Under the pieces are notes generated by a model that saw only the letters and a program-made list of their open reading frames with translations, did not search any database and had not been told where the DNA came from. From CAZTDU01 sp964617355 (lineage in GTDB: Bacteria; Pseudomonadota; Gammaproteobacteria; Burkholderiales; SG8-39), in contig CAZTXP010000136.1 in the NCBI GenBank assembly GCA_964617355.1, positions 1 through 28,674 of the forward strand: a stretch of DNA of 28,674 nucleotides, in the 5' to 3' direction. Positions 14,738 to 22,966 of this stretch are shown here, one piece after another (position 1 is the stretch's first letter; each line of letters starts with the position of its first letter). Made by a program: the position numbers and the translations under genes.

Positions 14738-16162
14738 TCAGCCCTTGAGTTGCATCGACTTATACTCCAGGAACTCTTCCAGCCCGTACACCCCCGCCTC
14801 GCGGCCGTGGCCGGACTGCTTGAAGCCGCCGAAGGGCGCGTTCATGTTGAACGCGCCGCCGTTGACGTCGACCTGCCCGGCGCGGATGCGGCGCGCGACC
14901 TTCTGCGCGCGCTCGTCGCTCGCCGACCACACCGCGCCGGCGAGGCCGTAGGGCGAGTCGTTGGCGATCTTCACGGCCTCGTCGTCGTCCTTGAACGGGA
15001 TGATGGACAGCACCGGCCCGAAGATCTCCTCCTGCGCGATGGTCATCGAGTTCTTCACGTTGGCGAACACCGTGGGCTTGACGAAGTAGCCGCCCGGCAG
15101 GCCTTCGGGCGCGTCGGCGCCGCCGGCGACCAGCGTCGCGCCTTCCTTCACGCCCTGCTCGATGTAGCTGCGCACGCGGTCCATCTGCATCTGCGAGGAC
15201 AGCGGGCCGAGCTTGGTGGTCTCGAGCGTCGGGTCGCCGAGGGTGAAGCCCTTGGCGACCTCGGCGGCGATCTTCGCCGCCTCGTCGTGCTTCGAGGCCG
15301 GCACCAGCATGCGCGTGAGCGCGGTGCAGGTCTGCCCGGAGTTCAGGTAGCAGCCGTTCAGCGTCGCCTTCACCGCGGTGGCGAGGTCGGCGTCGTCGAG
15401 GATCACCGCGGCGCTCTTGCCGCCGAGTTCCAGCGCCACGCGCTTCACGCCCTGCGCGGCGACTTCCGAGATGCGCTTGCCGGCGCGCGTCGAGCCGGTG
15501 AACGAGATCATCTCCACGTCCGGGTGCTTCACCAGCGCCTCGCCGACCACCGGCCCGAGGCCGGTGACGATGTTCAGCACGCCCTTGGGCAGCCCGGCGG
15601 CCTCGACCACTTCGGCCAGGATGAAGGCGTTGAAGGGCGCGACCTCGGAGGGCTTGAGCACCACGGTGCAACCCGCGGCCAGCGCCGGCGCGACCTTGAG
15701 CGCGATCTGGTGCAGCGGGTAGTTCCACGGCGTGATCGCGCCGACTACGCCGACCGGTTCGCGGCACACCACGGAGTTGCCGACGCGCGTTTCGAAGGCG
15801 AACTCGCGCGCGAGCTTCGCGTAGTTGGCGAAGTTGGCGATCGGCAGGCCGGCCTGGATGCGGCTCGCCATCTTCACCGGCATGCCGACTTCCTGCGCGA
15901 TCAGCGCCGCGATTTCGGCGCCGCGCGCCTTGAGGCCGTCGGAGATCTTCTGCAGGTAGTCGCAGCGCGTCGCGACCGGCGTCTGGCTCCAGCCGTCGAG
16001 CGCGGCCTTCGCGGCGGCGACCGCGGCGGCGATGTCCTTCTCGCCGCCCGCGGGCACCTTGCCCATCACCTGGCCGGTGCCGGCGTTGTGGACCTCGAGC
16101 GTCTCGGTGGTGGACGGCGCGACCCACGCGCCGTTGATGAAGAACTTGTCGCGATTGATCAT
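14738..16162 (-). CDS. NAD(P)-dependent aldehyde dehydrogenase
   Basis: A 474-residue ALDH superfamily member of normal length. Catalytic C279 lies in NSGQTCTALTR and the general base E245 in LELGGKSA, 34 residues apart as usual. The cofactor region TPWNYPLHQ...KPSEVAP and FTGSTRAGKRI, and the C-terminal EEIFGPVLS and PFGGFKQSGHGRE motifs are all intact. It should oxidise an aldehyde to the acid with NAD(P)+ in the cytoplasm; the substrate is not evident. ATG at 16162-16160 follows AAGGAG with a six-base spacer, a strong ribosome-binding site. It heads a minus-strand operon with the MFS transporter and the exported methyltransferase-like protein, and is divergent from an ArsR-type regulator that may control it. 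Confidence 0.94.
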   Translation of the reverse strand: MINRDKFFINGAWVAPSTTETLEVHNAGTGQVMGKVPAGGEKDIAAAVAAAKAALDGWSQTPVATRCDYLQKISDGLKARGAEIAALIAQEVGMPVKMASRIQAGLPIANFANYAKLAREFAFETRVGNSVVCREPVGVVGAITPWNYPLHQIALKVAPALAAGCTVVLKPSEVAPFNAFILAEVVEAAGLPKGVLNIVTGLGPVVGEALVKHPDVEMISFTGSTRAGKRISEVAAQGVKRVALELGGKSAAVILDDADLATAVKATLNGCYLNSGQTCTALTRMLVPASKHDEAAKIAAEVAKGFTLGDPTLETTKLGPLSSQMQMDRVRSYIEQGVKEGATLVAGGADAPEGLPGGYFVKPTVFANVKNSMTIAQEEIFGPVLSIIPFKDDDEAVKIANDSPYGLAGAVWSASDERAQKVARRIRAGQVDVNGGAFNMNAPFGGFKQSGHGREAGVYGLEEFLEYKSMQLKG

Positions 16163-16242
16163 GGAAGCTCCTTGGAGAGGGCGACACTCTACTCCCGCCG
16201 CCCCCGGCGCTGCAACGCAACACGCGAACCGCGACCAGGAGC

Positions 16243-16271
16243 TTGACATGAGGTCTTCATATGTCCAAGAT
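16243..16271 (+). promoter_or_regulatory. Possible sigma-70 promoter ahead of the ArsR gene
   Basis: TTGACA (16243-16248) matches the -35 consensus exactly. A 17-base spacer leads to CAAGAT (16266-16271), a poor -10. This reading requires the regulator to start at the later ATG (16308), because the earlier ATG (16248) lies inside the -35 box. Confidence 0.35.
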
Positions 16272-16282
16272 GTTAAACATAT
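16259..16282. promoter_or_regulatory. AT-rich inverted repeat, candidate ArsR-type operator
   Basis: ATATGT (16259-16264) and ACATAT (16277-16282) form a perfect inverted repeat with a 12-base spacer. It lies in the divergent region between the ALDH and ArsR genes, in a strikingly AT-rich patch of an otherwise GC-rich window. Size and position suit autoregulation by a small winged-helix dimer. No experiment or known-site match is available to me. Confidence 0.45.
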
Positions 16283-16307
16283 AGACTGGACCAGCGCCCC
16301 GACCACC

Positions 16308-16619
16308 ATGCACCGCAACTACCTGAGATCCATCCCCCGCGAGTGGCGCGCAATGGCCAAGGTCTTCGTCGCGCTCGGCGACGAGCACCGCCAGCGGATA
16401 CTCCTCACCTTCGAGAAGGGCGAGCGCCTGACGGTCGGCCAGATCGCCGCCGTGTCGACGCTGTCCCGCCCGGCGGTGTCGCACCACCTGAAGATCCTGC
16501 GCGAGGCGGGCGTGCTGGTCGCCGAGAAGGAGGGCAAGGAGGTGTATGTGCAAATCAACCGGGACGTGCTGCTCGAAGCCCTCGACAATGTCCGCGACTA
16601 CATCCGCACCGAGGCCTGA
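16308..16619 (+). CDS. ArsR/SmtB-family winged-helix repressor, cysteine-free
   Basis: About 103 residues from the preferred start. The winged-helix core is clear: VFVALGDEHRQRILL, GQIAAVSTLSRPAVSHHLKILREAGVL (recognition helix 45-70) and the wing EKEGKEVYVQIN. There is no cysteine at all, so the metal-binding motif of ArsR/SmtB (CVC) and the redox cysteines of other subgroups are absent; a small organic ligand or lipid signal is more likely. Two starts compete. ATG 16248 has AGGAG six bases upstream but would encode 20 residues with no family likeness, reading through the inverted repeat. ATG 16308 gives the usual family N-terminus but has no Shine-Dalgarno. The fused transporter-acyltransferase gene begins three bases after the stop. 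Confidence 0.85.
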   Translation: MHRNYLRSIPREWRAMAKVFVALGDEHRQRILLTFEKGERLTVGQIAAVSTLSRPAVSHHLKILREAGVLVAEKEGKEVYVQINRDVLLEALDNVRDYIRTEA

Positions 16620-16622
16620 TCG

Positions 16623-18530
16623 ATGAGCACCGTCGCCAACCCCGCGCAGGACCGCAGCCAGTTCCGCCTGCTCGCCGAGCGCCGCTTCGCGCCCTTCTTC
16701 TGGGTGCAGTTTCTCGGCGCGGCGAACGACAACATCTTCAAGTTCGCGTTCACGGTGCTCGCCACCTACAGCGCGGCCGACTGGGGCGGGCTCGACCCCA
16801 AGGCAGCGGGCGCGGTGATCGGCGGCATCTTCATCCTGCCGTTCGTGCTGTTCTCGGCCACCGCGGGCCAGCTCGCCGACAAGTTCGAGAAGGCGGCGCT
16901 GATCCGCTTCGTGAAGAACCTCGAGATCGCGATCATGCTGGTGATCGGCGCGGGCTTCGCGGCGCAGCTGCCCGTGTTTCTGTTCGCGGGCGTATTCCTG
17001 ATGGGGCTGCACTCGACGATCTTCGGCCCGGTGAAGTACGCCTACCTGCCGCAGCACCTCGCCGACACCGAGCTCACCGGCGGCAACGGCATGGTGGAGA
17101 TGGGCACCTTCGTCGCCATCCTGCTCGGCACCATTGCGGGCGGCGCACTGATCGGCATGGGGCCGGCCGGTCCGTCGTGGGTCGCGGCGGTGTCGATCGC
17201 GGTCGCGCTCGCGGGCCGGGCTGCCGCGGGCTTCGTGCCGCACTCGCCCGCGCCGGCGCCGGATCTCAAGGTGAACTGGAATCCGGTCTCCGAGACGTGG
17301 ACCAACCTCGTGCACGCCAAGGGCAACCGCACGGTGTTCCTGTCCATGCTCGGCATCTCGTGGCTGTGGTTCTTCGGCTCGGTGTTCCTCACCACCTTCA
17401 CCGGCTTCGCCAAGGAGACGCTGGGCGGCGACCAGTCGGTGGTGACGCTGCTCCTCGCGGTGTTCTCGATCGGCATCGGCGTAGGCTCCTTGCTGTGCGA
17501 GAAGCTCTCGGGCCACAAGGTCGAGATCGGCCTCGTGCCCTTCGGCTCGATCGGCATGAGCGTGTTCGCGGTCGACCTCTGGCTCGCCAGCCGCGGCTTC
17601 ACGCCGCACGGCCTCTCGGGTGTCGGCGCCTTCCTCGCCGATCATTCGCACTGGCGCGTGATCGCCGATCTCTTCCTGCTCGCCATGTTCAGCGGCTTCT
17701 ACAGCGTGCCGCTGTACGCGCTGATCCAGAGCCGCTGCGAGCCCTCGCACCGCGCGCGCGTGATCGCGGCGAACAACATCCTCAACGCGCTCTTCATGGT
17801 GGTGGCCTCGGGCATGGCGGCGGGCCTCTTGCACGCCGGGCTCTCGCTGCCGCAGCTCTACCTCGTGATGGCGGTGCTGAACGCGGCCGTGGCGATCTAC
17901 ATCTACACGCTGGTACCCGAGTTCCTGATGCGCTTCATCGTCTGGATCCTGGTCCATTCGGTGTACCGCCTCGAGAAATCGGGCCTGGAGCACGTGCCCG
18001 ACGAAGGCCCGGCGGTGATCGTCTGCAACCACGTGAGCTTCGTCGACGCGCTGATCATCGCCGCCGCGTGCCGCCGCCCGGTGCGCTTCGTGATGGACCA
18101 TCGCATCTACGGCCTGCCGGTACTGAACTTCGTGTTCCGCACCAGCCGCACGATCCCGATCGCACCGGCGAAGGAAGACCCGCAGATGATGGAGCGCGCC
18201 TTCGAGGCCATGGCGCAGGCGCTGAAGGACGGCGACGTCGTCGCGATCTTCCCCGAGGGCCGCATCACGGACAACGGCGACCTGTACCCGTTCCGCCCCG
18301 GCATTACGCGCATCCTGAAGGCCACGCCGGTGCCGGTGATCCCGATGGCGCTGCGCGGCCTGTGGGGCTCGTTCTTCTCCCGAAAGGACGGCGCGGCGAT
18401 GTCGAAGCCGGGCCGCCTCGTGCCGTTCGCGAAGATCGGCCTTGCGGTCGGCGAGGCGGTGGCGCCCGAGGCCGCGCTGCCCGAGGCGCTGCAGGCGCGC
18501 GTCGCCGCGCTGCGCGGGGACTGGCGCTAG
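16623..18530 (+). CDS. LplT-like MFS lysophospholipid flippase fused to PlsC-type acyltransferase
   Basis: A 635-residue two-domain protein. Residues ~15-435 form an MFS transporter resembling LplT, the lysophospholipid flippase (FFWVQFLGAANDNIFKFAFTV start, GQLADKFEKAALIRFVKN loop). Residues ~440-635 are a glycerophosphate-type acyltransferase: NHVSFVD (N469, H470, D475) gives the catalytic HX4D motif, FPEGRIT (F543-) the substrate motif, followed by PVIPMAL. In E. coli LplT works with Aas, which joins an acyltransferase to an acyl-ACP synthetase; here transporter and acyltransferase are fused and no synthetase domain is present. The likely role is flipping a lyso-lipid inward and acylating it. 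GAGG sits eight bases before the ATG. It lies between an ArsR regulator and a GNAT-aminotransferase fusion. Confidence 0.9.
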   Translation: MSTVANPAQDRSQFRLLAERRFAPFFWVQFLGAANDNIFKFAFTVLATYSAADWGGLDPKAAGAVIGGIFILPFVLFSATAGQLADKFEKAALIRFVKNLEIAIMLVIGAGFAAQLPVFLFAGVFLMGLHSTIFGPVKYAYLPQHLADTELTGGNGMVEMGTFVAILLGTIAGGALIGMGPAGPSWVAAVSIAVALAGRAAAGFVPHSPAPAPDLKVNWNPVSETWTNLVHAKGNRTVFLSMLGISWLWFFGSVFLTTFTGFAKETLGGDQSVVTLLLAVFSIGIGVGSLLCEKLSGHKVEIGLVPFGSIGMSVFAVDLWLASRGFTPHGLSGVGAFLADHSHWRVIADLFLLAMFSGFYSVPLYALIQSRCEPSHRARVIAANNILNALFMVVASGMAAGLLHAGLSLPQLYLVMAVLNAAVAIYIYTLVPEFLMRFIVWILVHSVYRLEKSGLEHVPDEGPAVIVCNHVSFVDALIIAAACRRPVRFVMDHRIYGLPVLNFVFRTSRTIPIAPAKEDPQMMERAFEAMAQALKDGDVVAIFPEGRITDNGDLYPFRPGITRILKATPVPVIPMALRGLWGSFFSRKDGAAMSKPGRLVPFAKIGLAVGEAVAPEAALPEALQARVAALRGDWR

Positions 18531-18537
18531 CCGAGCG

Positions 18538-20136
18538 ATGGCCCACTACGTCATCAAGCTGGCCGACACCGCCGCCGAGCGCGAGCAGGTCTACCGGCTC
18601 AACCACGCGACCTTCGTCGAGGAGATCCCGCAGCATCTGGCGGTTCCCGACGGGCGGCTGGTGGATCGCTTCGACACCGAGAACACCTACGTGGTTGCGG
18701 TCGACGAGGGCAGCACGGTGATCGGCATGCTCGCGCTGCGCGCGCAGCGGCCGTTCTCGCTCGACCAGAAGCTCGAGCGGCTCGATGACTACTTGCCGCC
18801 GCACCGCTCGCCTTGCGAGGTGCGCTTGCTGTCGGTGCGACCCGACTGGCGCCACCGGCGCGTGTTCCGCGACCTGCTCGACTTTGCCGCTCGCCACTGC
18901 ATCGCCGAGGGCCACGACCTCGCGCTGATCTCGGGCACCACGCGCCAGCTGGCGCTGTACGCGAACATCGGCTTCCAGCCCTTCGGACCGCTCGTCGGCG
19001 CCGAGGGCGCGCGCTACCAGCCCATGTACCTCACGCTGGAGGGCTTCAGTGCCCGCTTCGGCGAGGAAGGTCGGGGCGGCGAGGTCGCGTCCTTCCTCAC
19101 CGGCCCGGTGGCGCTCGCGCCCGGCGTGGCCGGGGCGGCGTCGAGCGCGCCGGTGTCGCATCGCGATCCGGCGTTCGTCGCGCGCTTGCGCGCACTGCGC
19201 GAGCGGCTGAAGACCTTCGCGCATGCGGCGGACGTCGCGGTGATGCCGGGTTCCGGCACGCTCGCGAACGACGCCGTCGCGGCCAGCCTCGCGGCGCGCG
19301 GCGAACCGGGCCTCGTGCTCGCGAATGGCGAGTTCGGCGCGCGCCTCGTCGATCACGCGCGGCGAGCCGGTGTCGCGTTCGCGGTGCTGGAGCGCGCGTG
19401 GGGCGAGTCGTTCGACGAGGCGTCGCTGCGCCACGCGATGCGCGAGTCGCGCGCGCGCTGGATCTGGGCAGTGCACTGCGAGACCTCCACAGGCGTGCTG
19501 AACGACCTCGCGATGCTGAAGGCCGTGGCCGCCGATGGCGACGCGCGCCTTTGCATCGACGCGACCAGCACGCTGGGCGTCGCGCCCGTGGACCTCGCGG
19601 GCGTGCATCTCGCGACCGCCTCGAGCGGCAAGGGGCTCTGCGCGCTGCCGGGGCTCGCGCTGGTCTTTCGCGACGCGGGCGCGCTGCCGCCGACGCCGCG
19701 TGCGCCGCGCTATCTCGACCTCTCTCGCTGGTTCGACGGCGACGGCGTGCCGTTCACGCACGCCTCCAACCTGTGTGCCGCGCTCGATGCGGCATTGCCG
19801 TCCGCGACCGCGCCGGGGCGCCTCGCGCGCATCGCGCGCGACGCCACCTGGCTGAGGCGCGAGTTGCGCGGGCGGCGCTTCACGCTCGTGGCGCCCGAGC
19901 CGGTGGCTGCGGCTGGCGTGCTGACGATCGCGCTGCCCGATGAGGCGCCGTCGTGCGCCGTCGCCGATCGCATGCTCGCGCGCGGCTTCGAGCTCGGCGC
20001 GCGCAGCCGCTATCTCGTCGAGCGCAACTGGCTGCAGGTGGCGTTGATGGGCGCGTACGACGGGGCAGCGCTGCGGCGCCTGCCCGCGGCGCTCGAGGAA
20101 GCGGCGATCGCGCCGGCAAGGGCACGCGCGGCATGA
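18538..20136 (+). CDS. GNAT/N-acyl amino acid synthase-like domain fused to class V aminotransferase
   Basis: A 532-residue fusion. Residues 1-~175 have a GNAT fold resembling LuxI/FeeM acyl synthases: LNHATFVEEIP, RFDTENTYVVAVDE, GMLALRAQRPFSL and CEVRLLSVRP. The acetyl-CoA pyrophosphate loop is not canonical (RHRRVF lacks the Gly residues), which suits an acyl-ACP donor; this is inference. Residues ~187-525 are a complete class V PLP aminotransferase: LTGPVALAPGV and SHRDPAF at the start, GSGT (238-241) for phosphate binding, HCETSTGVLND, D341 in CIDATST, and the PLP lysine K365 in SSGKGL. The ETSTG block resembles 2-aminoethylphosphonate or serine transaminases. Possible role: make an amino compound and N-acylate it. 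ATG lies seven bases after the previous stop, with a weak ribosome-binding site. Confidence 0.87.
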   Translation: MAHYVIKLADTAAEREQVYRLNHATFVEEIPQHLAVPDGRLVDRFDTENTYVVAVDEGSTVIGMLALRAQRPFSLDQKLERLDDYLPPHRSPCEVRLLSVRPDWRHRRVFRDLLDFAARHCIAEGHDLALISGTTRQLALYANIGFQPFGPLVGAEGARYQPMYLTLEGFSARFGEEGRGGEVASFLTGPVALAPGVAGAASSAPVSHRDPAFVARLRALRERLKTFAHAADVAVMPGSGTLANDAVAASLAARGEPGLVLANGEFGARLVDHARRAGVAFAVLERAWGESFDEASLRHAMRESRARWIWAVHCETSTGVLNDLAMLKAVAADGDARLCIDATSTLGVAPVDLAGVHLATASSGKGLCALPGLALVFRDAGALPPTPRAPRYLDLSRWFDGDGVPFTHASNLCAALDAALPSATAPGRLARIARDATWLRRELRGRRFTLVAPEPVAAAGVLTIALPDEAPSCAVADRMLARGFELGARSRYLVERNWLQVALMGAYDGAALRRLPAALEEAAIAPARARAA

Positions 20137-20176
20137 ACATGCGTTGGCAAGGGGCCGAGACCCCGGGGAGGGCACC

Positions 20177-22966
20177 ATGTGGTTCGTCGGGGCACTGATC
20201 GGCGCCGTCGTCGGCGCGACGGTCGGCAGTTTCTATGGATTCATCGTCGGCGCGGTGCTCGGCGGGCTGGTCGGCCGCGAGATCGGCGCCTCGAAGGCCG
20301 ACCGCATCGAGCGCCTGGAGCGCCGTGTCGCGTCGCTGGAGCAGTCGCTGAAGGCGCTGGTCGCCGCCGGGAGCGCGCCCGCGGTAGCGCAGGCGCCGGC
20401 TGAAGCCGCCGTGCTTGTGACCGAGCCGGCGGCGGCGCCGGCGACCCCGCAACCGCAGCCCCCGACCGCGCAGGCAGTCGCTCCCGCGCCGGCCGCCGCG
20501 GAATGGGGCGTGCCGGTCGAGCCGACGGTACCGGCGCAGGCCGCGCCCGCGCCGGTCGCCGTGGCGGCCGCGCCCGACGACCTGCCGGCCGCCGCCGAGC
20601 CTGCAGCGGCGGAGTTCCCGCGCGCCAAGCCCGCGCCCGCCGAGCCGACGCTGTGGGACCGCCTCGTCGGCGGCAACCTGTTCGCCAAGGCCGGCATCGT
20701 CATCCTGTTCTTCGGCGTCGGCTTCCTGCTGAAGTACGCCTACGAGCGCGTCTACGTGCCGATGGAACTGCGCCTCGCCGGCATCGCGTTCGGCGCGCTG
20801 GTGCTGCTCGTCATCGGCTGGCGGCTGCGCGCGTCGAAGCCCGCCTACGCGCTCGCGTTGCAGGGCGGCGGCATCGGCGTGCTGTACCTCGTCGTGTTCG
20901 GCGCGTTCCGCATGTTCGGGCTATTGCCGGCCACGCCGGCGTTCGTGCTGCTGGTGGCGATCGCGATCGGCTCGGCGGTGCTCGCGCTGGCGCAGAACTC
21001 GCTCACGCTCGCGGTCACCGGCGCGGCGGGCGGCTTCCTCGCGCCCGTGCTCGCGTCCACCGGGCAGGGCAGCCACGTGATGCTGTTCTCGTACTACCTC
21101 GTTCTGAATGGCGGCATCGTCCTGGTCGCTTGGCACAAGGCGTGGCGGCTGCTCAATCTCGTGGGCTTCGCGTTCACGTTCGTGATCAGCGGGCTGTGGG
21201 GCGCATTCGCCTATCGTCCGGAGCAGTTCGCCAGCACCGAGCCCTTCCTCGTGCTGTTCTTCCTCGTCTACGTCGGCCTGCCGGTGCTGTACGCGCTGCG
21301 CCGCTCGGTGGAGTTGAAGCACTACGTCGACGGCACGCTGGTGTTTGGCGTGCCGTTGGTCGCCTTCGGCCTGCAGACCGGGCTGGTGCGGCACATCGAG
21401 TTCGGCGCCGCGTGGAGCGCGCTCGCGCTGGCGCTCTTCTACGTCGGTGGCGCGAGCGCGCTCTACCGGCGCACCGGGCTCCGGCTGCTGGCGGAATCGT
21501 GGATCGCGATCGGTGTCGCCTTCGGCACGCTGGCGATCCCGCTCGCCTTCGAGGGGCGCCTCACCTCGGCGGCCTGGGCGCTCGAAGGCGCGGCGGTGGC
21601 GTGGATCGGCATGCGCCAGCAGCGAGCGCTTGCGCGGGCCTTCGGCTACGCGCTGCAGTTCGCCGCGGGCTTCGCCTTCCTCTCGGAAGTGGGCGGTGCG
21701 CCGGGCGAAACGCCGGTGCTGAACAGCTTCTACCTCGGTTGCCTGTTCCTCGCCGCGGGCGGTTTCCTGTGCTCCGGATGGCTCGATCGCCGGCGCGACG
21801 AATTGCCGGGATGGGACCAGACCGTGGGCGCGTTGCTCGCGATCTGGGGTGCGCTGTGGTGGTTCGCGGGCGGGCTGCACGAGATCCACCTGCACGTCGC
21901 CGCGCCGCTGAAGAGCCACGCGGCGCTCGCGTTCGTCGCGCTGTCCTGCCTCGCGTTCCGCTTCGTCTCGGGCTGGCTGGACTGGGAGCGCCTGCGCCTC
22001 ACGTGGCCGGTGCTCTACGTCGCGGTGCTCTGGCAGCTCGGATACGACATCGCGCATCCGGCGCGCCCGAGCGCGGACCTCGGCTGGCTCGCGTGGGGCG
22101 CGGTGCTGCTGTCGCACCTCGTGCTGCTCGCGCGGCCGAGCGAGGAAGAGGACCTCTCGCCGACGCGGCCGTGGGTGCACGCGGCGGGCCTGTGGATCGT
22201 GGCGATCGTCGGCGCGCGCGAGGTGGCGTGGTGGATCGACCACGCGGTCGCCGGCGCGCACGCGTGGCCCGACATCGCGTGGGCCCTCGTGCCGGCGCTG
22301 CTGCTGCACGCGGTGTCCTCGCATGCGGTGCGCGCACGCTGGCCGGTGGCGACCTGCGAGCACGGCTACTTCGCCAATGGCGCGGTGCCGCTCGCGATGT
22401 TCCTCGTGCTGTGGCTGCTCTACGTGAATGCCTTCAACGCGGGCGACCCGCATCCGCTGCCCTACGTGCCGCTGCTCAATCCGCTCGACCTCGCGATCGC
22501 CGGCGCCTTCGTGGTGGTCGCGCGGTGGCTGCACCGGCTGGCGGGCGGCGGCACCGAGGCGTGGTGGGCCGAGTACCGCGCGCCGCTCCTCGGGCTCGGC
22601 GGCGCACTCGGCTTCTACTGGATCAACGGCATGCTGCTGCGCACGCTGCACCACTGGGCCGGCCTGCCGTTCGCCCTCGAGCCGATGCTGCGCTCGCGGC
22701 TGGTGCAGGCCTCGTTCTCCATCCTGTGGACGCTGGTCGCGCTCGCCGCGATGGTGATCGCCACGCGCCGCGCGCTGCGCCCGCTGTGGGTCGCCGGCGC
22801 GGCCTTGATGGCGGTGGTGGTCGGCAAGCTGTTCCTGGTCGACCTCTCGGGCAGCGGCACCATCGAGCGCATCGTCTCCTTCCTCGGCGTCGGCGTGCTG
22901 CTGCTGGTGATCGGCTACTTCTCGCCGTTCCCGCCCGAGGCGAAGCGCAAGGAGGAAGCGCAATGA
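20177..22966 (+). CDS. DUF2339 multi-pass membrane protein
   Basis: A 929-residue protein. The N-terminus has a glycine-rich hydrophobic segment (about 4-33, GxxxG repeats), then a short coiled coil (about 40-60, DRIERLERRVASLEQSLKAL). An Ala/Pro linker (about 65-160) precedes TLWDRLVGGNLFAKAGIVILFFGVGFLLKYA, the hallmark opening of DUF2339, and then some twenty or more membrane helices. The family has no known function. I chose ATG 20177 rather than an earlier in-frame start because GGGGAGGG lies just upstream. Its stop overlaps the DUF3999 start (ATGA). It leads the conserved operon DUF2339-DUF3999-DUF2157-DUF4401-GDYXXLXY. Forty bases separate it from the aminotransferase fusion, so read-through from the lipid-like genes is possible. 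Confidence 0.92.
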   Translation: MWFVGALIGAVVGATVGSFYGFIVGAVLGGLVGREIGASKADRIERLERRVASLEQSLKALVAAGSAPAVAQAPAEAAVLVTEPAAAPATPQPQPPTAQAVAPAPAAAEWGVPVEPTVPAQAAPAPVAVAAAPDDLPAAAEPAAAEFPRAKPAPAEPTLWDRLVGGNLFAKAGIVILFFGVGFLLKYAYERVYVPMELRLAGIAFGALVLLVIGWRLRASKPAYALALQGGGIGVLYLVVFGAFRMFGLLPATPAFVLLVAIAIGSAVLALAQNSLTLAVTGAAGGFLAPVLASTGQGSHVMLFSYYLVLNGGIVLVAWHKAWRLLNLVGFAFTFVISGLWGAFAYRPEQFASTEPFLVLFFLVYVGLPVLYALRRSVELKHYVDGTLVFGVPLVAFGLQTGLVRHIEFGAAWSALALALFYVGGASALYRRTGLRLLAESWIAIGVAFGTLAIPLAFEGRLTSAAWALEGAAVAWIGMRQQRALARAFGYALQFAAGFAFLSEVGGAPGETPVLNSFYLGCLFLAAGGFLCSGWLDRRRDELPGWDQTVGALLAIWGALWWFAGGLHEIHLHVAAPLKSHAALAFVALSCLAFRFVSGWLDWERLRLTWPVLYVAVLWQLGYDIAHPARPSADLGWLAWGAVLLSHLVLLARPSEEEDLSPTRPWVHAAGLWIVAIVGAREVAWWIDHAVAGAHAWPDIAWALVPALLLHAVSSHAVRARWPVATCEHGYFANGAVPLAMFLVLWLLYVNAFNAGDPHPLPYVPLLNPLDLAIAGAFVVVARWLHRLAGGGTEAWWAEYRAPLLGLGGALGFYWINGMLLRTLHHWAGLPFALEPMLRSRLVQASFSILWTLVALAAMVIATRRALRPLWVAGAALMAVVVGKLFLVDLSGSGTIERIVSFLGVGVLLLVIGYFSPFPPEAKRKEEAQ

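Noticed and set aside
13445..16246. Open frame of 933 codons on the plus strand opposite the aldehyde dehydrogenase and MFS genes
   Set aside because: Composition is dominated by Arg, His, Glu, Gly and Ala as expected of a GC-rich antisense shadow. The minus-strand genes have intact family motifs and good starts.
16367..16619. Metal-sensing ArsR (arsenic or zinc type)
   Set aside because: No cysteine occurs in the protein and no ars, czc or copper genes are nearby.
20137..20176. Possible terminator between the aminotransferase fusion and DUF2339
   Set aside because: Only a four-base GGGG/CCCC stem can be formed and no T-run follows; it overlaps the ribosome-binding site of the next gene.
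20503..22962. Long upstream extension (over 800 codons) of the DUF3999 reading frame through the DUF2339 gene
   Set aside because: DUF2339 is the real protein in the other frame, and DUF3999 has its own Shine-Dalgarno, ATG and signal peptide at 22963.
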